The notes: generated from the sequence alone by a model not told the origin. A DNA stretch of 64,000 bases from Elysia chlorotica (GCA_003991915.1 RQTK01000332.1:258037-322036), one strand, 5' to 3'. Numbered from the stretch's first letter, positions 23,145 to 35,171 are shown. A program made the numbers and translations.

Positions 23145-23641
23145 TCATACTTGTGTCTTACAATACAATATGTGCCGGTTATAATCATCACCAAGTTTAA
23201 AAATTCCTCTGCAATCTGAACACTGCCCAGTATTATGGACTTTTTTTAAGTGTCTATTCATAGTCCCACTTTGCGAAAATGTAGAGTCACATACAGGACA
23301 TACATAAGTTTTTCCATTATGTGCCCTCATGTGATGCTGAAGTCCTCCTACACTCCCATAGCACTTTCCACATAAGGAACACACATATGGCATGAGTTTT
23401 TGGTGCAAGTTCGCCATATGAGCCTGATAGCTTTCTGGGTCTACAAATCTGGTGCCACATTCTGAACATGAATTTTCAGAATTTACAGATGAAGCGGCCT
23501 CGTCCGAAGTAGAGTGCTTCTGCCAGCCATATGACATATGAGGATTTACTCGCCCTATTATCTTTGCGCAATGCTGTTGGTGGGATTGTGTCAAATCCCC
23601 ATGGACATCCGCTTTGTGATAAAGACTGCTCAACAGTTGGC
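23145..23641 (-). CDS. Cassette 14: alternative terminal exon, four zinc fingers (GKCY group)
   Basis: The acceptor GATTTTTATTGCAG is followed by GC and 164 codons. Fingers are at 58-79 (CSEC), 87-107 (CSLC, then GKCYGS), 114-135 (CPVC, SQSGTMNRH) and 140-160 (CSDC...H-x3-C). It is the longest linker of the group (57 residues). It belongs to a run of six neighbouring cassettes (9-14) with an extra Cys after Gly-Lys in finger 2. Confidence 0.88.
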
Positions 23642-25006
23642 CTGCAATAAAAATCAAATTTCTGTTTCACTTTCACTTCGCAACTACTCATATTTGAGTC
23701 TGTATTTTTTTAATATTTTTTTTACGTTTGTGAGGGTGTGTATGAGTGTATGTGCGTTATAGTGGGGTTTTTTTCCTCCTCCTCCTCCTCCTCCCCCACA
23801 AATAACTTCCCTATTCTAAAGCTATACAATTAAAAAGGAGTCATTAACAGATAAAATGCATTTAACAAAAAGTCAAAATAATGTACGTGTATTATCTCTG
23901 TTCTGATGAAAAAAAGTTTTTAACAGGAAATAAGTATTGCAGGATTTTACAATTACAGGCATGTTAACATTTCTTTTGAATTTTAAGACAGTACAGGGTA
24001 AATGTACAAATATTACATTTCAGAAGTGACAAGATCATTCATTCTTTTTTTTTACTAAGAAAAAAGGCTATTAATGGTACAGAGGTATGAACATTTTGTG
24101 TAATTCAGGAACTCATAAAATAACCTTTCAGAAAGCGGTATAATAGACATTTGGCATATATACTTTAGTGGATCCTCAATACAACCTGCAATTTAGACAG
24201 TGAGAGCCTTTTTTCCTGTGCAAATTCTTTACTCACAGTTCAAATTTAAGGTTCTAGATATGTTGAGATCAGTCTCTATCATTTTATCATGGGAATGAAA
24301 TCTCACTATATCATGTGTTTAACGAAATAATTGTATACAATTACATATACATAATAGTATTGCTAATGCCTAGAGCTGTGTGGCAAAATGAAAATTAAAT
24401 CTAGTAGTAGTACATTTAATTAATAACAATAATGTTTCCACTAAAATATCAATATGAGGTGTAAACATTTAAAAGTTTTGAACAGATAATTTATAATTAT
24501 ACAAAAATTAAGTACACCTCCCAAATTTTGACAATACAAATGCAACTTTTATTGTTACTGTTGACTTGTTATCCTAATCAATGTCAATGTTATGAGAAAA
24601 TGAGAAAATATGTTGGAATCATTTCTCTTCTACAGAGCACATGCATACACATGTTTACAGGGCAGTTCATTTTTGTCTGCTTGCCAACATTGTACAGGAT
24701 AAAATCAATTGGAAATTGTTTACTCCTGCCCACTCTACATTGAGCAGTAAGCTCAGTTCTGTAATGCAATTTTCATATGCTCATGTTAATTCCAAGAGGT
24801 TAAAATTTGAAATGAATTGGAATATTATTAAAACCATGGGTAAAGGAGGAAAATCACAATGCCTATAGAACTTTTTCTAACTCTGCTACTTGTGTTTGAA
24901 CTAGGGATATGGCTTGTCGTCCTGATTAGAGTTCACTTTAACCATAATAAGTATAATAGACATATGAAGAGAAACTTGTCAAAAATTTATTGCACAGCCT
25001 TTTTTA
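23642..25006 (-). other. 1.4-kb intron between cassettes 13 and 14
   Basis: AT-rich, with a (TCC)n run at about 23774-23794. Plus-strand frames at 24528-25050 have no domain-like features. No exon supported. Confidence 0.5.
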
Positions 25007-25467
25007 TCATTTACAATAAAGAACATGTTGTCCAAATTCACTACTCTTAAAGACACCTTTACATATGGAACACTGTTTTGAATCATGGACCACCTTTAAA
25101 TGTCTGAACATATTCCCAGTTTGCGAGAATTTTGCATCACATACAGGACACAAATAGATTTTCCCCTCGTGCATACTTTTGTGGTGTTGAAGCCCTCTTA
25201 AGCTGCCATAACATTTTCCACATAAGGAGCACACATATGGCATGTACTTCTCATGGAAATCAGCCATATGGGCCTGGAAACTCTGTGGGTCTTTGAATGC
25301 CATGCCACATTCTATACATACATTTTCAGATCTGACAGTATAAGAAGAACCACCATGAGTATAATAAGTAGAACCACTATGAGTATGACTAATCTGATTC
25401 AGCCAGCCATGTGTCAGGCTTTCTCTGGTCTCCGACCTGTTGGGATAAACAAGGTGCGACCCCTTCC
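25007..25467 (-). CDS. Cassette 13: alternative terminal exon, four zinc fingers (GKCY group)
   Basis: The acceptor GATTTTCATTGCAG is followed by GG and 152 codons. Fingers are at 50-71 (CIEC), 79-99 (CSLC, GKCYGS), 106-127 (CPVC, SQTGNMFRH) and 132-151. The last one is a residue short (CSIC...FGQHVLYC). The linker has a Ser/Tyr/His/Gly repeat (HSGSTYYTHGGSSYT). The ORF extends upstream past the acceptor, but phase sets the start here. Confidence 0.88.
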
Positions 25468-26105
25468 CTGCAATGAAAATCAAATTTGCAAAATGTACTC
25501 CCATTTGTTGCAACGTTATTTGACACACAATTTGTTGTTACAAAAGGCAACTAAAAAGTTGAAAAAACTATATACTACAAAAATGATACTGTATATGCAC
25601 AGACGCAAAAGGAGAATCACTTGTACCTAAAAAAATGCATAAGAGCTGCACATGAAACTTTGTATATATATTTGTAATGAGCCCTAAGGATTGAATTATT
25701 TTTAAAAAAATGAATGTCAAATTTTCCACTTTCATAGTTTTCAAGGTTGACACTAATAATTTTTCATAGATGGATGATGAGTCATCTTTCCTTTTCTTAA
25801 AACAGATTTCAGTTGGCATATATTCATCCTAGAAAAAAAAAAACAATTCATTCCAACAAAAAACAGAAAAAATCATCTATGGTCATACATATAACTATTT
25901 GAGAGTATATCTCTTTTTTTTTCCTTTTTTAAAAATTTTCATCGGCTTAACTATTTTCAGAGGCAGTGTAAACGGCTTGATATTGGGTAAAAAGATGTTT
26001 ACTTGCGCCTGTTCCCGCCATAATTCAAACATTTTTTTTTATATCACTTAAGAAGGATGATGACATTACTGAAATTATGCATACTCTTGTTTTTTCTTTT
26101 AAAAC
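25468..26105 (-). other. Intron between cassettes 12 and 13
   Basis: 638 bases, no supported exon. A minus-strand frame at 25568-25819 lacks any finger pattern. Confidence 0.5.
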
Positions 26106-26557
26106 CTAACAATCTAAATACTGGTTGTGACAAATATGTACATGTTGATAATAATCTTGGTTCATTTTAAAAACTCCTTTGCATTTTGCGCACTGATTGG
26201 ATTTATGTATTAGCCTCATATGCCTCCTCATTGTGCTAGTTTGAGAAAATTTGGAATTGCACACTGGGCACATATATATTGTCCCCCTATGAGCTTGTAA
26301 ATGAAAATGTAGACCTTGGGCACTTGCATAGCACTTTCCACACAAAGAACACATGTGGCGCATTGGTTTTTGATGCAATTGTTCCATATGCAATTGGAAA
26401 GAAGTAGGATGATCAAAACTGGTGTGACAGATAGTGCATTCATTGGTGATATTCAAAGTGTGGGCGTTTTCTCGACTTCTTTGATGAACAGTGGTGTATG
26501 GTTGAGAACTTGACAACTCATTATGGTCACTTTGCTTTCCCCATTGAGAATGATTGT
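26106..26557 (-). CDS. Cassette 12: alternative terminal exon, four zinc fingers (GKCY group)
   Basis: The acceptor CTGTTTTTGTTGCAG is followed by AC and 149 codons. Fingers are at 40-61 (CTIC), 69-89 (CSLC, GKCYAS), 96-117 (CPVC, SQTSTMRRH) and 122-142 (CAKC...H-x3-C), with the tail HNQYLDC. The finger 1-2 linker reads QKPMRHM instead of the group's MPY. Confidence 0.88.
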
Positions 26558-26807
26558 CTGCAACAAAAACAGAATTCAGATTCATTTTCTAAAAACTGTT
26601 TTCTGTCACGCTTTCTCCAAGTATATATCTTACCGTTAAAAAAATGTATTAATTTAAGAAATTGTACACAATATTCTTTTTCTTCTGTCATATATTGGTT
26701 GAGTGTTGATAATAATAACATTCTCATTAATACCGGTACTAATAGTAAGAAATGCAAAAATACATTGAGGTAGCAAATCCAAATCGTGAAATACCTTGAT
26801 TGGCCAG

Positions 26808-27217
26808 TCAGTAGCTGCAGCTTAAGACATGAGCATTATAATCATCCCCAATTTTAAATATTCCCAAACACTTAATACACTGGTTAGAAAAATGAGCAGA
26901 CTTTAAGTGTCTTTTCATTGAAGACTTTTGGGAGAAGGCAGTGTCACAAACGGGGCAAACAAAAACGTTGCCTTTGTGTAACCGAATGTGGTGCTGGAGC
27001 CCTGTGTTACTTCCATAACATCTGCCACAAATAGAGCACATATAAGGCATGGGCTTTGCATGAACAGTGACCATGTGTTGTTGGAAATTGAGAGCATCGT
27101 CAAATTCAATGAGGCAATGTTGACAAATGTTGCGGAAAAATTCTTCTCTTGTGCCCAGCTGCCCGATTTGATAAGCACCGGAATTGTTGGCAGTCAGCTG
27201 CATAGCCTGCTGGTTGT
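26808..27217 (-). CDS. Cassette 11: alternative terminal exon, four zinc fingers (GKCY group)
   Basis: The acceptor ATCTTTGTTGCAG is followed by AC and 135 codons. Fingers are at 31-52 (CQHC), 60-80 (CSIC, GRCYGS), 87-108 (CPVC, SQKSSMKRH) and 113-133 (CIKC...H-x3-C). The open frame runs 88 bases into the intron and includes an ATG that is probably unused. Only 69 bases separate this acceptor from the stop of cassette 10. Confidence 0.88.
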
Positions 27218-27286
27218 CTGCAACAAAGATTAATAAAAAGCATGTTAATGCTCGCTCAGTTAAGCCTCTTCGTGTGACTGAATGAG

Positions 27287-27687
27287 TCATAGATGTGTAG
27301 AGCATTCAAGAATATGCTGATTGTATTCTGGACCATTTTTCATATATTTCTTGCACACAGGACATTGACAAGTTTGGTGCATCGTTTTTAAATGCCTCTT
27401 CATCGTGTCCAGTCTGGAGAACTCTGAATCACAGATAGGGCAATTATGTTTTGTACCATAATGGTTTTGCATGTGATACTGCAACCCCCTCATGCTCTTG
27501 TAGCATTTTCCACACAATGAGCACACACGTGACATTTTTTGGTCATGGGTCTGCAACATGTGAGTCTGAAATTTGATGAGGCTTTCAAAAGTGATGCCAC
27601 ATTCCTTGCAGATATAAGCACTGGTTCCTCCATATTTTTGCATGAGACATTCATCTTGTCTTGCGTTTCCATAATTTGTTTGATCTC
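27287..27687 (-). CDS. Cassette 10: alternative terminal exon, four zinc fingers (GKCY group)
   Basis: The acceptor GATTTTGTTGCAG is followed by GA and 132 codons. The first ATG is 15 codons in. Fingers are at 26-47 (CKEC), 55-75 (CSLC, GKCYKS), 82-103 (CPIC, SRLDTMKRH) and 108-128 (CPVC...H-x3-C). It has the shortest linker of the group. The 69-base spacer to cassette 11 contains no AATAAA, so a transcript ending in this cassette must have its 3' end inside or beyond cassette 11. Confidence 0.88.
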
Positions 27688-27883
27688 CTGCAACAAAATC
27701 AAATTAGATCCTGTTCAATATATAAAAAAAACATGCTGAGTTACAGCTTTCATGTTTGAGAACCATACTACATGTACAACAGAGACAAATTAGTAAGCTG
27801 AATAAATATGAGAGTCCAACTCCTTAGAAATTCATAAAAAAAATTAGACAAGAAAATTTACCTAGGGCCGGGAATATCTAAAT

Positions 27884-28311
27884 TCACCGTTTACAATGAA
27901 GAGCATGTTGGTTGAACTCTGCACCAAGTCGAAATATTCCATTACAAACAGAACACTGGTTGGTATTGTGCATGCACTTCAAATGTCTCTTCATTGTGCT
28001 TTTTTGAGAAAATGTGGAGTCGCACACAGGACAAACATATGTCTTTCCATCATGAGCCTGCATGTGAAGATTAAGACCAGACTGACTTCCATAGCACTTC
28101 CCACAGAGAGGACACATGTAAGGCATAAATTTCTGATGAACACTAGCCATGTGCTCTTGAAACTCAGAGGGCACTTTAAAAACTGCATTGCATATATTGC
28201 ACACATTTTCCGCACATAATCCACCAATACGACTACTTTTCTCTGGACTTTGAAAAAGATGTTTCATTCCTTCAAAGCTTCTCTCTGAGCTTGGAAAGTG
28301 ACGTGTTTGAC
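27884..28311 (-). CDS. Cassette 9: alternative terminal exon, four zinc fingers (GKCY group)
   Basis: The acceptor GATCTCATTGCAG is followed by GT and 141 codons. Fingers are at 37-58 (CNIC), 66-86 (CPLC, GKCYGS), 93-114 (CPVC, SQKSTMKRH) and 119-139 (CSVC...H-x3-C). Its recognition helices are closest to cassettes 11 and 14. The 196-base spacer to cassette 10 has no AATAAA on this strand. Confidence 0.88.
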
Positions 28312-29320
28312 CTGCAATGAGATCAAAATCACTGTGATAATAGCCTGTCACTAAAACACATCTGTCGATACTACACATTACAGGATGGTATCTTGTGACA
28401 GTCTACATGTATATATGTATACATAAGTACACTTATGCTTCATGATCAAGAAGGTTTATGGAAAAAATAGGAGTGACAGTGATAAAGTGGCATTTACAAA
28501 CAGAGACGCCAAGTTTTGAAGACTTAAATTAAATTTCAAAGATGCAGATACATCCATTTACAACATTTGTTGTTTTTTTAAGGCAGCATTTAAAGGCATA
28601 TCTATAGCTGTTACACTTATATTTTCAACAAGCAGACGTCGTTTCCAGTCATTTTGTAGGGGTTTTTTTCCTTAATTCATGTGTACACTTTTTATAGACT
28701 ACAAGTACAATAATTTGCTTCTTTTGGCATTGGCTTCATTTGCTTGTCTACAAGTTTTATTTCTTGATAAGTCAACTAAAACCTTAAGTGGCCCTTGTGA
28801 CTTTCAGTTAAGTTACACAACTTTTTGTGAAATCACATTCCCTATTTCCCAGTATTCCCAATTGTTCGACTTAGAATTTACTTTTGATGAGTGTGGATTT
28901 ATTTTTAAATTTAAGAATTGGTTGGGTTATTTCTATTTAGGTTGCTTGGTTCATTTTGGTTTTTGGGTTTTAAATCAAACACTTCAATTTTTTTCTGAGA
29001 AGTGAACAACTTATCTAACTTTAATCATTATATAAGTGTTACTAAAAAAATTTTCAATGTTTTATGGCACGTACATCAATGTGTATTGTGTTCAGTGAGT
29101 CTTTTATTATCTAAAATATAATATTAGATAGTTAAAGGGTGTTTGACATGTGTAACAAATGCTGAAAAGTGAATTTATATTCTTAATCTTATAAATCAAA
29201 ATGTCCAAAATTCAGACATAGAATTTTAAACATGTATATAAAAGCACATACATACACATACACACACACACACAGAATTAAGATTTTAAATACTTTTGTC
29301 AAATAAAATTGTTCACAGTA
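28312..29320 (-). other. 1.0-kb intron between cassettes 8 and 9
   Basis: AT-rich with a (CA)n run near 29250-29274. A plus-strand 108-codon frame (28679-29005) is hydrophobic and Phe-rich, as T-rich DNA would give, and is not called. Confidence 0.5.
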
Positions 29321-29790
29321 TTATGCATGATTGAATTCTTTTCCTTTACAGAACTTTTCATGCGTTTGAATTTCTTGTACACGAACAATGAGTTTGCAAA
29401 TTGAGCACGGCGCCAAATTGTGAAAGCTTAATAAGTGCCTCTTTAAAGGTGCTGTCTGAGTGAACATAGCATCACACACCTGACACCTGTACTTTTTGCC
29501 TTGGTGGACAAGGATATGACGGCGAAGACCAGATTGGCTTAGGTAGCCTTTTCCACAAAGTGAGCAAACATAAGGCATTGAATAAGAGCGATTGCTGGAA
29601 GAAGGATGACTTGCAAGGATAGCAGAATGAAAATGACTACTGTGTTTATAATTTCTAGTGCCTTTCTGCACATCTTGGTTAAATTCAAGGCCAGAGGACT
29701 CAGGATCATTCAGTTCTCTTACATACGGTATTCTGCTGAAATTTTCTCCTCCAAACTGTACTCTCAGGTCTGAAGGAAATGAATTGTTGC
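29321..29790 (-). CDS. Cassette 8: alternative terminal exon, three zinc fingers
   Basis: The acceptor ATTTATCTTCTTTCAG is followed by GC and 155 codons. There is no ATG near the start, and the first 40 codons would be lost in an ATG-based call. The linker is 74 residues long. Fingers are at 75-95 (CSLC, SQSGLRRH), 102-123 (CQVC, TQTAPLKRH) and 128-147 (CSIC...HEKFC, one residue short), with the tail KGKEFNHA. Confidence 0.86.
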
Positions 29791-30465
29791 CTGAAAGAAG
29801 ATAAATGCTGTATCACTCACTACTCAAGCGCAACATCACCAAACAGGAAATATCATCCAAAAACAAAATCTTAAGACTGGATAAAAGTTTGTGAAGATTT
29901 ATCCTAACTCACAAACGCATGAAAATAAAGCCTTCATGATCTAAGATCATAGAAAATGACTAATCTGAATTGTGAGTTTTAGAATTTTTTCTGCTAGTCA
30001 ACATGCTTAGGGGCAATCGATACAGAATTAATTATCAAAGTTGGATTGAAAAAAAAGATTTATAAAAAAAATACAAACTCAAATGCAGTTTTTCAGAAAT
30101 TGATTGATGTGATGGCAGTGGTTCTGAAACTATTTTTGGCACTTTATCACACGGATTGCTTCAGCTTGTGATCAAAAGGGAGAAACGGTTCTAACACAGT
30201 TGGATTGGTGGTAATCTCTTGCAATTTATTTTGATTAAACTTTTGTGTGATATATCATTATGTTTTGATGAAAAGAGAAAGCAATGCACCACACAAATTG
30301 TATTTAACAAATAACTTTATTTCTAAGAAGGAGGCATAAAATTCATAAAACAAGCTGCAAATACATGCAATGGAGAAGCCATGTAAATTTAATACACTGT
30401 AAATTTACTAAGATTGGAATGATTCTTCATAGATAATGTCCTTTGATCAATGTCATGGATCAGTT
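29791..30465 (-). other. Intron between cassettes 7 and 8
   Basis: 675 bases with no exon. A minus-strand AATAAA-type hexamer (tttatt on the plus strand) occurs near 30317-30323, about 145 bases past the stop of cassette 7. Confidence 0.45.
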
Positions 30466-30842
30466 TCATTTCTTGAAACGCTGGTCAAAAGTCATGGATA
30501 CATCAGAGAGGGGATGTTGTCTCCTGATGTGATCTCTCATGTGATGTTTATGTTTGAACTTACTACCACAGATCTCACAAGTAAACTTGTCATTAGTGTG
30601 TGTTCGTCGATGGTGCCTAAGTCCTGAATAGCTGACAAATCCCTTTCCACATATTGAGCACTTATACGGCAAATCTTCACTATGAACATTGTACATGTGC
30701 TGTCGAATCAAGTGGACAGATGGGAAATGCATATCACAAAGGCTGCAAGGATAAAAGGCTGAAGAATGTGTAGACCAAGAAGGTGACTTCAGGTGACCAT
30801 CTTCAGGGTAACGTCCTTGAATGCCATGCCTTGTGTATTGAC
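30466..30842 (-). CDS. Cassette 7: alternative terminal exon, three C2H2 fingers
   Basis: The acceptor GGATTTTCTTTTCAG is followed by GT and 124 codons. The ATG-based frame begins inside finger 1, so the true exon restores that finger's two cysteines. Fingers are at 32-53 (CSLC), 61-81 (CSIC, SYSGLRHH) and 88-109 (CEIC, KHKHHMRDH). No C2HC finger follows, only the tail DVSMTFDQRFKK. It is the shortest cassette. Confidence 0.87.
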
Positions 30843-31039
30843 CTGAAAAGAAAATCCAAGTCTTAATGCTGACTCTTGTCTTCTTTTTTAAATGGGTGAG
30901 GCGTGAATTTCCAAAATGAATGATTAGATAAGCATGACTTCAGATCTGAACATTTCTTTTTAAATCATTTGTAAGTTTCACTCACCAAAATCTGACTGAA
31001 CCCACAGGGTCCCTTTGGTCTTCTCTCTCTCTTTCCATC

Positions 31040-31458
31040 CTACTTTCTACAATCAATAAGGTGATGATAAAGCTCCTGTTGGGAGCGGAAAGTTGCCACA
31101 CAACTAACACAAGTGAATAGCTTGTGAACATTCTTTAAATGTTTGATCAAATACTGCTTGCGCTTCACCTGGATATCACAAAACTGGCACGAAAAGCGAT
31201 TAGCAGTGTGATCATTTTGGTGCCTTTTTAGTCCAGACAAGGTAAAAAAACCTTTTCCACATTCCGTACAATTGAAAGGCAATTGATCACCATGGGCAGT
31301 TGAAAGGTGGCGCTCATATAGTTTTTGACTTGTAAAACACTCCTTACAGTGAATGCATTTGTGATTCCCAAACTCTAGCATATCTGGGAGGAAATTATAA
31401 CTTTGGGACATCTGTCTTTCACTTGATGGTACATATCTGTGATCCCCGTTTTCAGCAT
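31040..31458 (-). CDS. Cassette 6: alternative terminal exon, four zinc fingers
   Basis: The acceptor GATATTGCATTTCAG is followed by AT and 138 codons. Fingers are at 34-55 (CIHC), 63-83 (CTEC, TLSGLKRH), 90-111 (CQFC, KRKQYLIKH) and 116-136 (CVSC...H-x3-C). The conserved aromatic of finger 3 is Val (DIQV). Confidence 0.87.
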
Positions 31459-31759
31459 CTGAAATGCAATATCAACAGCACAGCATATTTTAGATGCCCA
31501 CAAAACATCCAAAAGGGGAAAACATCAGAGTGGAGCTATTTAAAAATTGCAATGTTTAATTAATTTTCGTAATTGTAAGGTTGAAACAATTTCCAACTCC
31601 TTCCTTGTGGATCACAGAAACAAAAATGTCCTGTTTAACTTGGGAAGATATTTACAATGAACACCGCCTTAAAATGCTCATCTCATCCATGCACCACTTA
31701 AATAAATCTTCATGATTCAAGTAAAAAATAACCCACCACTATGACACTCTATCTCCTTA

Positions 31760-32217
31760 CTACATTGGTGTAATGTTGGATGCATTGATTTGGGCCCTGT
31801 GAATGCTTGACACATGTCTTTTTAAGTTATGTTTGTGTTGGAATTTTGAATCACAAAACGAACACGCAAACATGCGACCATTGTGGGCTTCCATATGATG
31901 ACGAAGGCCGGTTATAGAGTAAAATCCTTTTTGGCACAGATGGCAAATAAAAGGAAGAGCTCTCTTCTCCCTGTGGTAAGTATTTAAATGTTTTTGATAC
32001 AGAGTTCTTGTTGGAATAATGGCTGAGCAGAAATCACATTGAATAGAGGAGTCAAAATTCAAAAAGCCAGAAGTCCCTTGGCTAACTCCAACAGCTGTGC
32101 TTTCATTGGGGTAATTTCTATAGTTGGCTAGAAATTGGTTGGGAGCTGTAGGCCTATATAGGTCTTGGGTGTTGCCAGTGTACCTTTGGGTTTGCCTTGC
32201 TGAGTGTAAGGTGACTT
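31760..32217 (-). CDS. Cassette 5: alternative terminal exon, three C2H2 fingers
   Basis: The acceptor TCTCCTTTGTTTCAG is followed by AA and 151 codons. Fingers are at 60-81 (CDFC), 91-111 (CHLC, SITGLRHH) and 118-139 (CSFC, QHKHNLKRH). The finger 1-2 linker is longer (REKRALPFI), a trait shared with cassettes 2 and 3. The C2HC finger is replaced by a short polar tail. An ATG 40 codons upstream lies in the intron. Confidence 0.86.
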
Positions 32218-34476
32218 CTGAAACAAAGGAGAATGTGTTCTCTCTGTATAGCTGAAAGGCACAAATTAAGCTATACATTTTCAACTTCTGTTGGCAGGAA
32301 TATTTCAATAAAATAATTATGACTAGAATTACTATCATGGGACAAATTGAACAAGAGGAAGAATCTCTTCTGCCAACACTGCATTGTTGACACCTATTTA
32401 AGTCAAGAATTGAATTAATGAGACAGATGTTTCAGTGTTATGTATTCTTTCGTTCTTTATAATCTACTCATATTTTGAAATGTACCATAATAACATATTA
32501 TTACCAATTGCATGTCTCAATTTTCATAAAAATTGACTGGGGTGTTTAAACCATGCTTTTTTTTTTTTGCTTCCTAAGTTGAAACAACAATGTTAATGAA
32601 AGTTCACCAATTCTTTTTTTTTTAATTGATCCCTCGCAGCATTATAATAATGCTCTTTTTTATCTTTCGTAGTGCAATAATAATTTCTTAACATGTTGCT
32701 GTGTGCACTTAAGAAAACAATGCGCAAGAGGATTGATAGGGGTGTACTTAAAACGGAAAAAAAAAAAAAAAGTAAAATCTAAAATATCAAATTTCAAGTC
32801 TCGTTTTTCAATTTCATCTACGACAACCTTTTACATACTGGGTAGTTAATTTTCTATTAACTATTATGCAACTTTAGACAATGTTATATTAAAATAGGTT
32901 CAACACAAATGTTTTAATCAAAGTTTTCTTAGTTGTTAATTGTTTTGAGTGAGTGTGTGTGAGTGTGGTGCATGCAGCCTTTTTTTAACAACTTCTGCGG
33001 TGATTTAACACTTTTTTTTCAAGAATCAGCCTTTTTTTTTTTTTTTTACTTTAAGTACAACTGTACAGAATTTTCCCCTAAAGCCACAACATTTAGTGAG
33101 TAACAGCTTAGAATTTCTGGCATGTCTAACAACAAGTACTTGGGTGTTGCTGAATGGTGGCTTTGTTAATTGCTCATCTCTGATTTAAAGGAATGAATAC
33201 CCAATAGGTTCATGGCCAATTGTTACTGTATATAACGTGCTTCTTTTCTTCTTACTTTTGGCATAGTGTTTATAAAAATGGATGAATGTTGGGAAATGCC
33301 ACTGTACATGTGTACTTTAACAGCTGAAAGTAAATTTTGTTTCTGTGTGTTTTTTGGCGTGTGTCTTTATTTTTTTTTGTTAATAAATTTTTGTTCCTGA
33401 TCTACCGGTACGTGCATAGCTTTAGACCTTAAAGCTTGAAAATTCATGCTCCTCTCTGCACTTATGAGCTTAAATTTTTATGAAGAAAATATAAGGAAAA
33501 TGGCCTAAAAAAACCAAGTCCTAGGACCATCGTTAGGTATGGTACCATGTTCTAGTTCCTCCTCCTCTGAATATCAAACTTTTTTTTATATGACATGACT
33601 TAATATTTTAGTGACTTTATAGAATATTCCATATGTAACTCAATTTTTAAGTTTATGAAGTCAGTAAAATGGAATACATATAAGATAAACATTTTGACCA
33701 CTTTAAAGTTTATTCTTTTAAACATTTATATTTACAAATAACAGTGACTAATTAGTGCAAAAGAGGAAATTTGTGTCTCAGAAATAGCCTATTTAAAGCC
33801 ATGGTTTATCTTAGGTGGTTTCCATTTTTGCACTGGAAGTATAGCATCACTTTTAAGATTGAGATACAGTATATTCAAAGTTATAGTCATAGTGATCATA
33901 TTGTGTTTTATAAAATAGCAAATGAAAATTTTTACAGATCTGAGTAAATCATATGGTGGGAAAAAAAGCTTTTATTTACACAAAAGATCAGGTACAACAT
34001 GTGAAAGTTGTAAGGGCTCTCGAATGCAACAATATTCAAATATTCCGAATCATAACAAAAGTTGATTAGTTGATATTATTTACATTAATAACTTTTAGAA
34101 AACTGCATCAGCGTGTATTGGTGTGTATCAATTCGTTAAAAAAAAATTACTGCTATTTTTACCTCTTTATTACTTAATTAATTACTCAATTTCAAAACAC
34201 TTCCGGTGCTGTTGTTTTTATAATGTTACATTAATTTTACCCCTTTTGAAACTGAACCAAGAACTTGTCAATAAAATGTGTTTCACATAATATGAATATG
34301 TGCTCTCAAATATGTAGATGATTAAACTAAAGAAAACAATACTCATAGGTAAAGATTAAATCATTTGAAAAAATGTCATTAAAGTACTTTTAACTCCAAC
34401 AATCTGGAAATAGTTAAACAATTTTCTTGAAACAGAAATGTCTCCTTAATAGTCTCGAGTTCATACAGTGTAAAGC
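32218..34476 (-). other. 2.3-kb intron between cassettes 4 and 5
   Basis: AT-rich, with many A/T runs. No finger-like translation was found on either strand and no repeat family was recognised. Confidence 0.5.
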
Positions 34477-35018
34477 TTAATATGTGTAAAGGTTTTCTAT
34501 GTCCTCTGGTATTTCACCCTTTTCATAATTAATGCAAGATAGGACATGGTTGTCAAATTGTTCTCCTTTGGTGAATAGAGCCATGCAGAAAGAGCACTTC
34601 TTTAGTCCATGAGTCGTTTCAATATGCCGCTTTATATTCTTTTTATGTTTGAATTTGACATCGCAAACAAAGCACGAGTAGAGAACAGTATCATGCACTG
34701 TACTGTGCTGACGCAGACGTTCCTTAGTCACAAAAGTTTTTTGGCATATCTCACAAGTATAACCACAGAATGGATTCACCATGCTGGTATCTGCTACCTC
34801 TGACATGTGCACTTCATCAAAATGCTGTTGGTAAGTGGTACCCATTGGCAGTGCAACACGACAAAATGAGCAAATCTCCACCGAGCCACCTTTCTTGTTT
34901 GTGCCAGATGGATCATCTTCAGACTCTGAAGTCCCATGTTGTAACCTCTTCCTTCTCTTCTTTTTAGTGGCTTTTAAAACTCGGCGGTGCATCTTCTTGA
35001 TGGTCTTACCATTCTCAC
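34477..35018 (-). CDS. Cassette 4: alternative terminal exon, basic region and four fingers
   Basis: The acceptor TTTGTTTGTTGCAG is followed by GT and 179 codons. It is the longest cassette. Residues 8-26 are strongly basic (KATKKKRRKRL), a likely nuclear-localisation signal, followed by SESEDD. Fingers are at 49-70 (CSFC), 88-108 (CEIC, TKERLRQH), 115-136 (CFVC, KHKKNIKRH) and 141-161 (CSFC...H-x3-C). The finger 1-2 linker is 17 residues and finger 2 lacks the Gly-Leu pair. The C-terminal tail is acidic (GEIPEDIENLY). Confidence 0.86.
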
Positions 35019-35171
35019 CTGCAACAAACAAACATTCAGGTTGAATTTCTGCTATGCAAGTTGCTTGTTGCCACAAAGCTAAGTTATCATGCAGAGAGGT
35101 TCTAAACTGCATCAGTACCCCCCTTTCAAAAGTTTTGAAATATCTAATAGCTAAAGCAGTATATTTCAAAA

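Noticed and set aside
28679-29005. 108-codon plus-strand ORF with hydrophobic segments
   Set aside because: Phe/Leu-rich composition as expected from T-rich intron DNA, with no start context, neighbour or family likeness.
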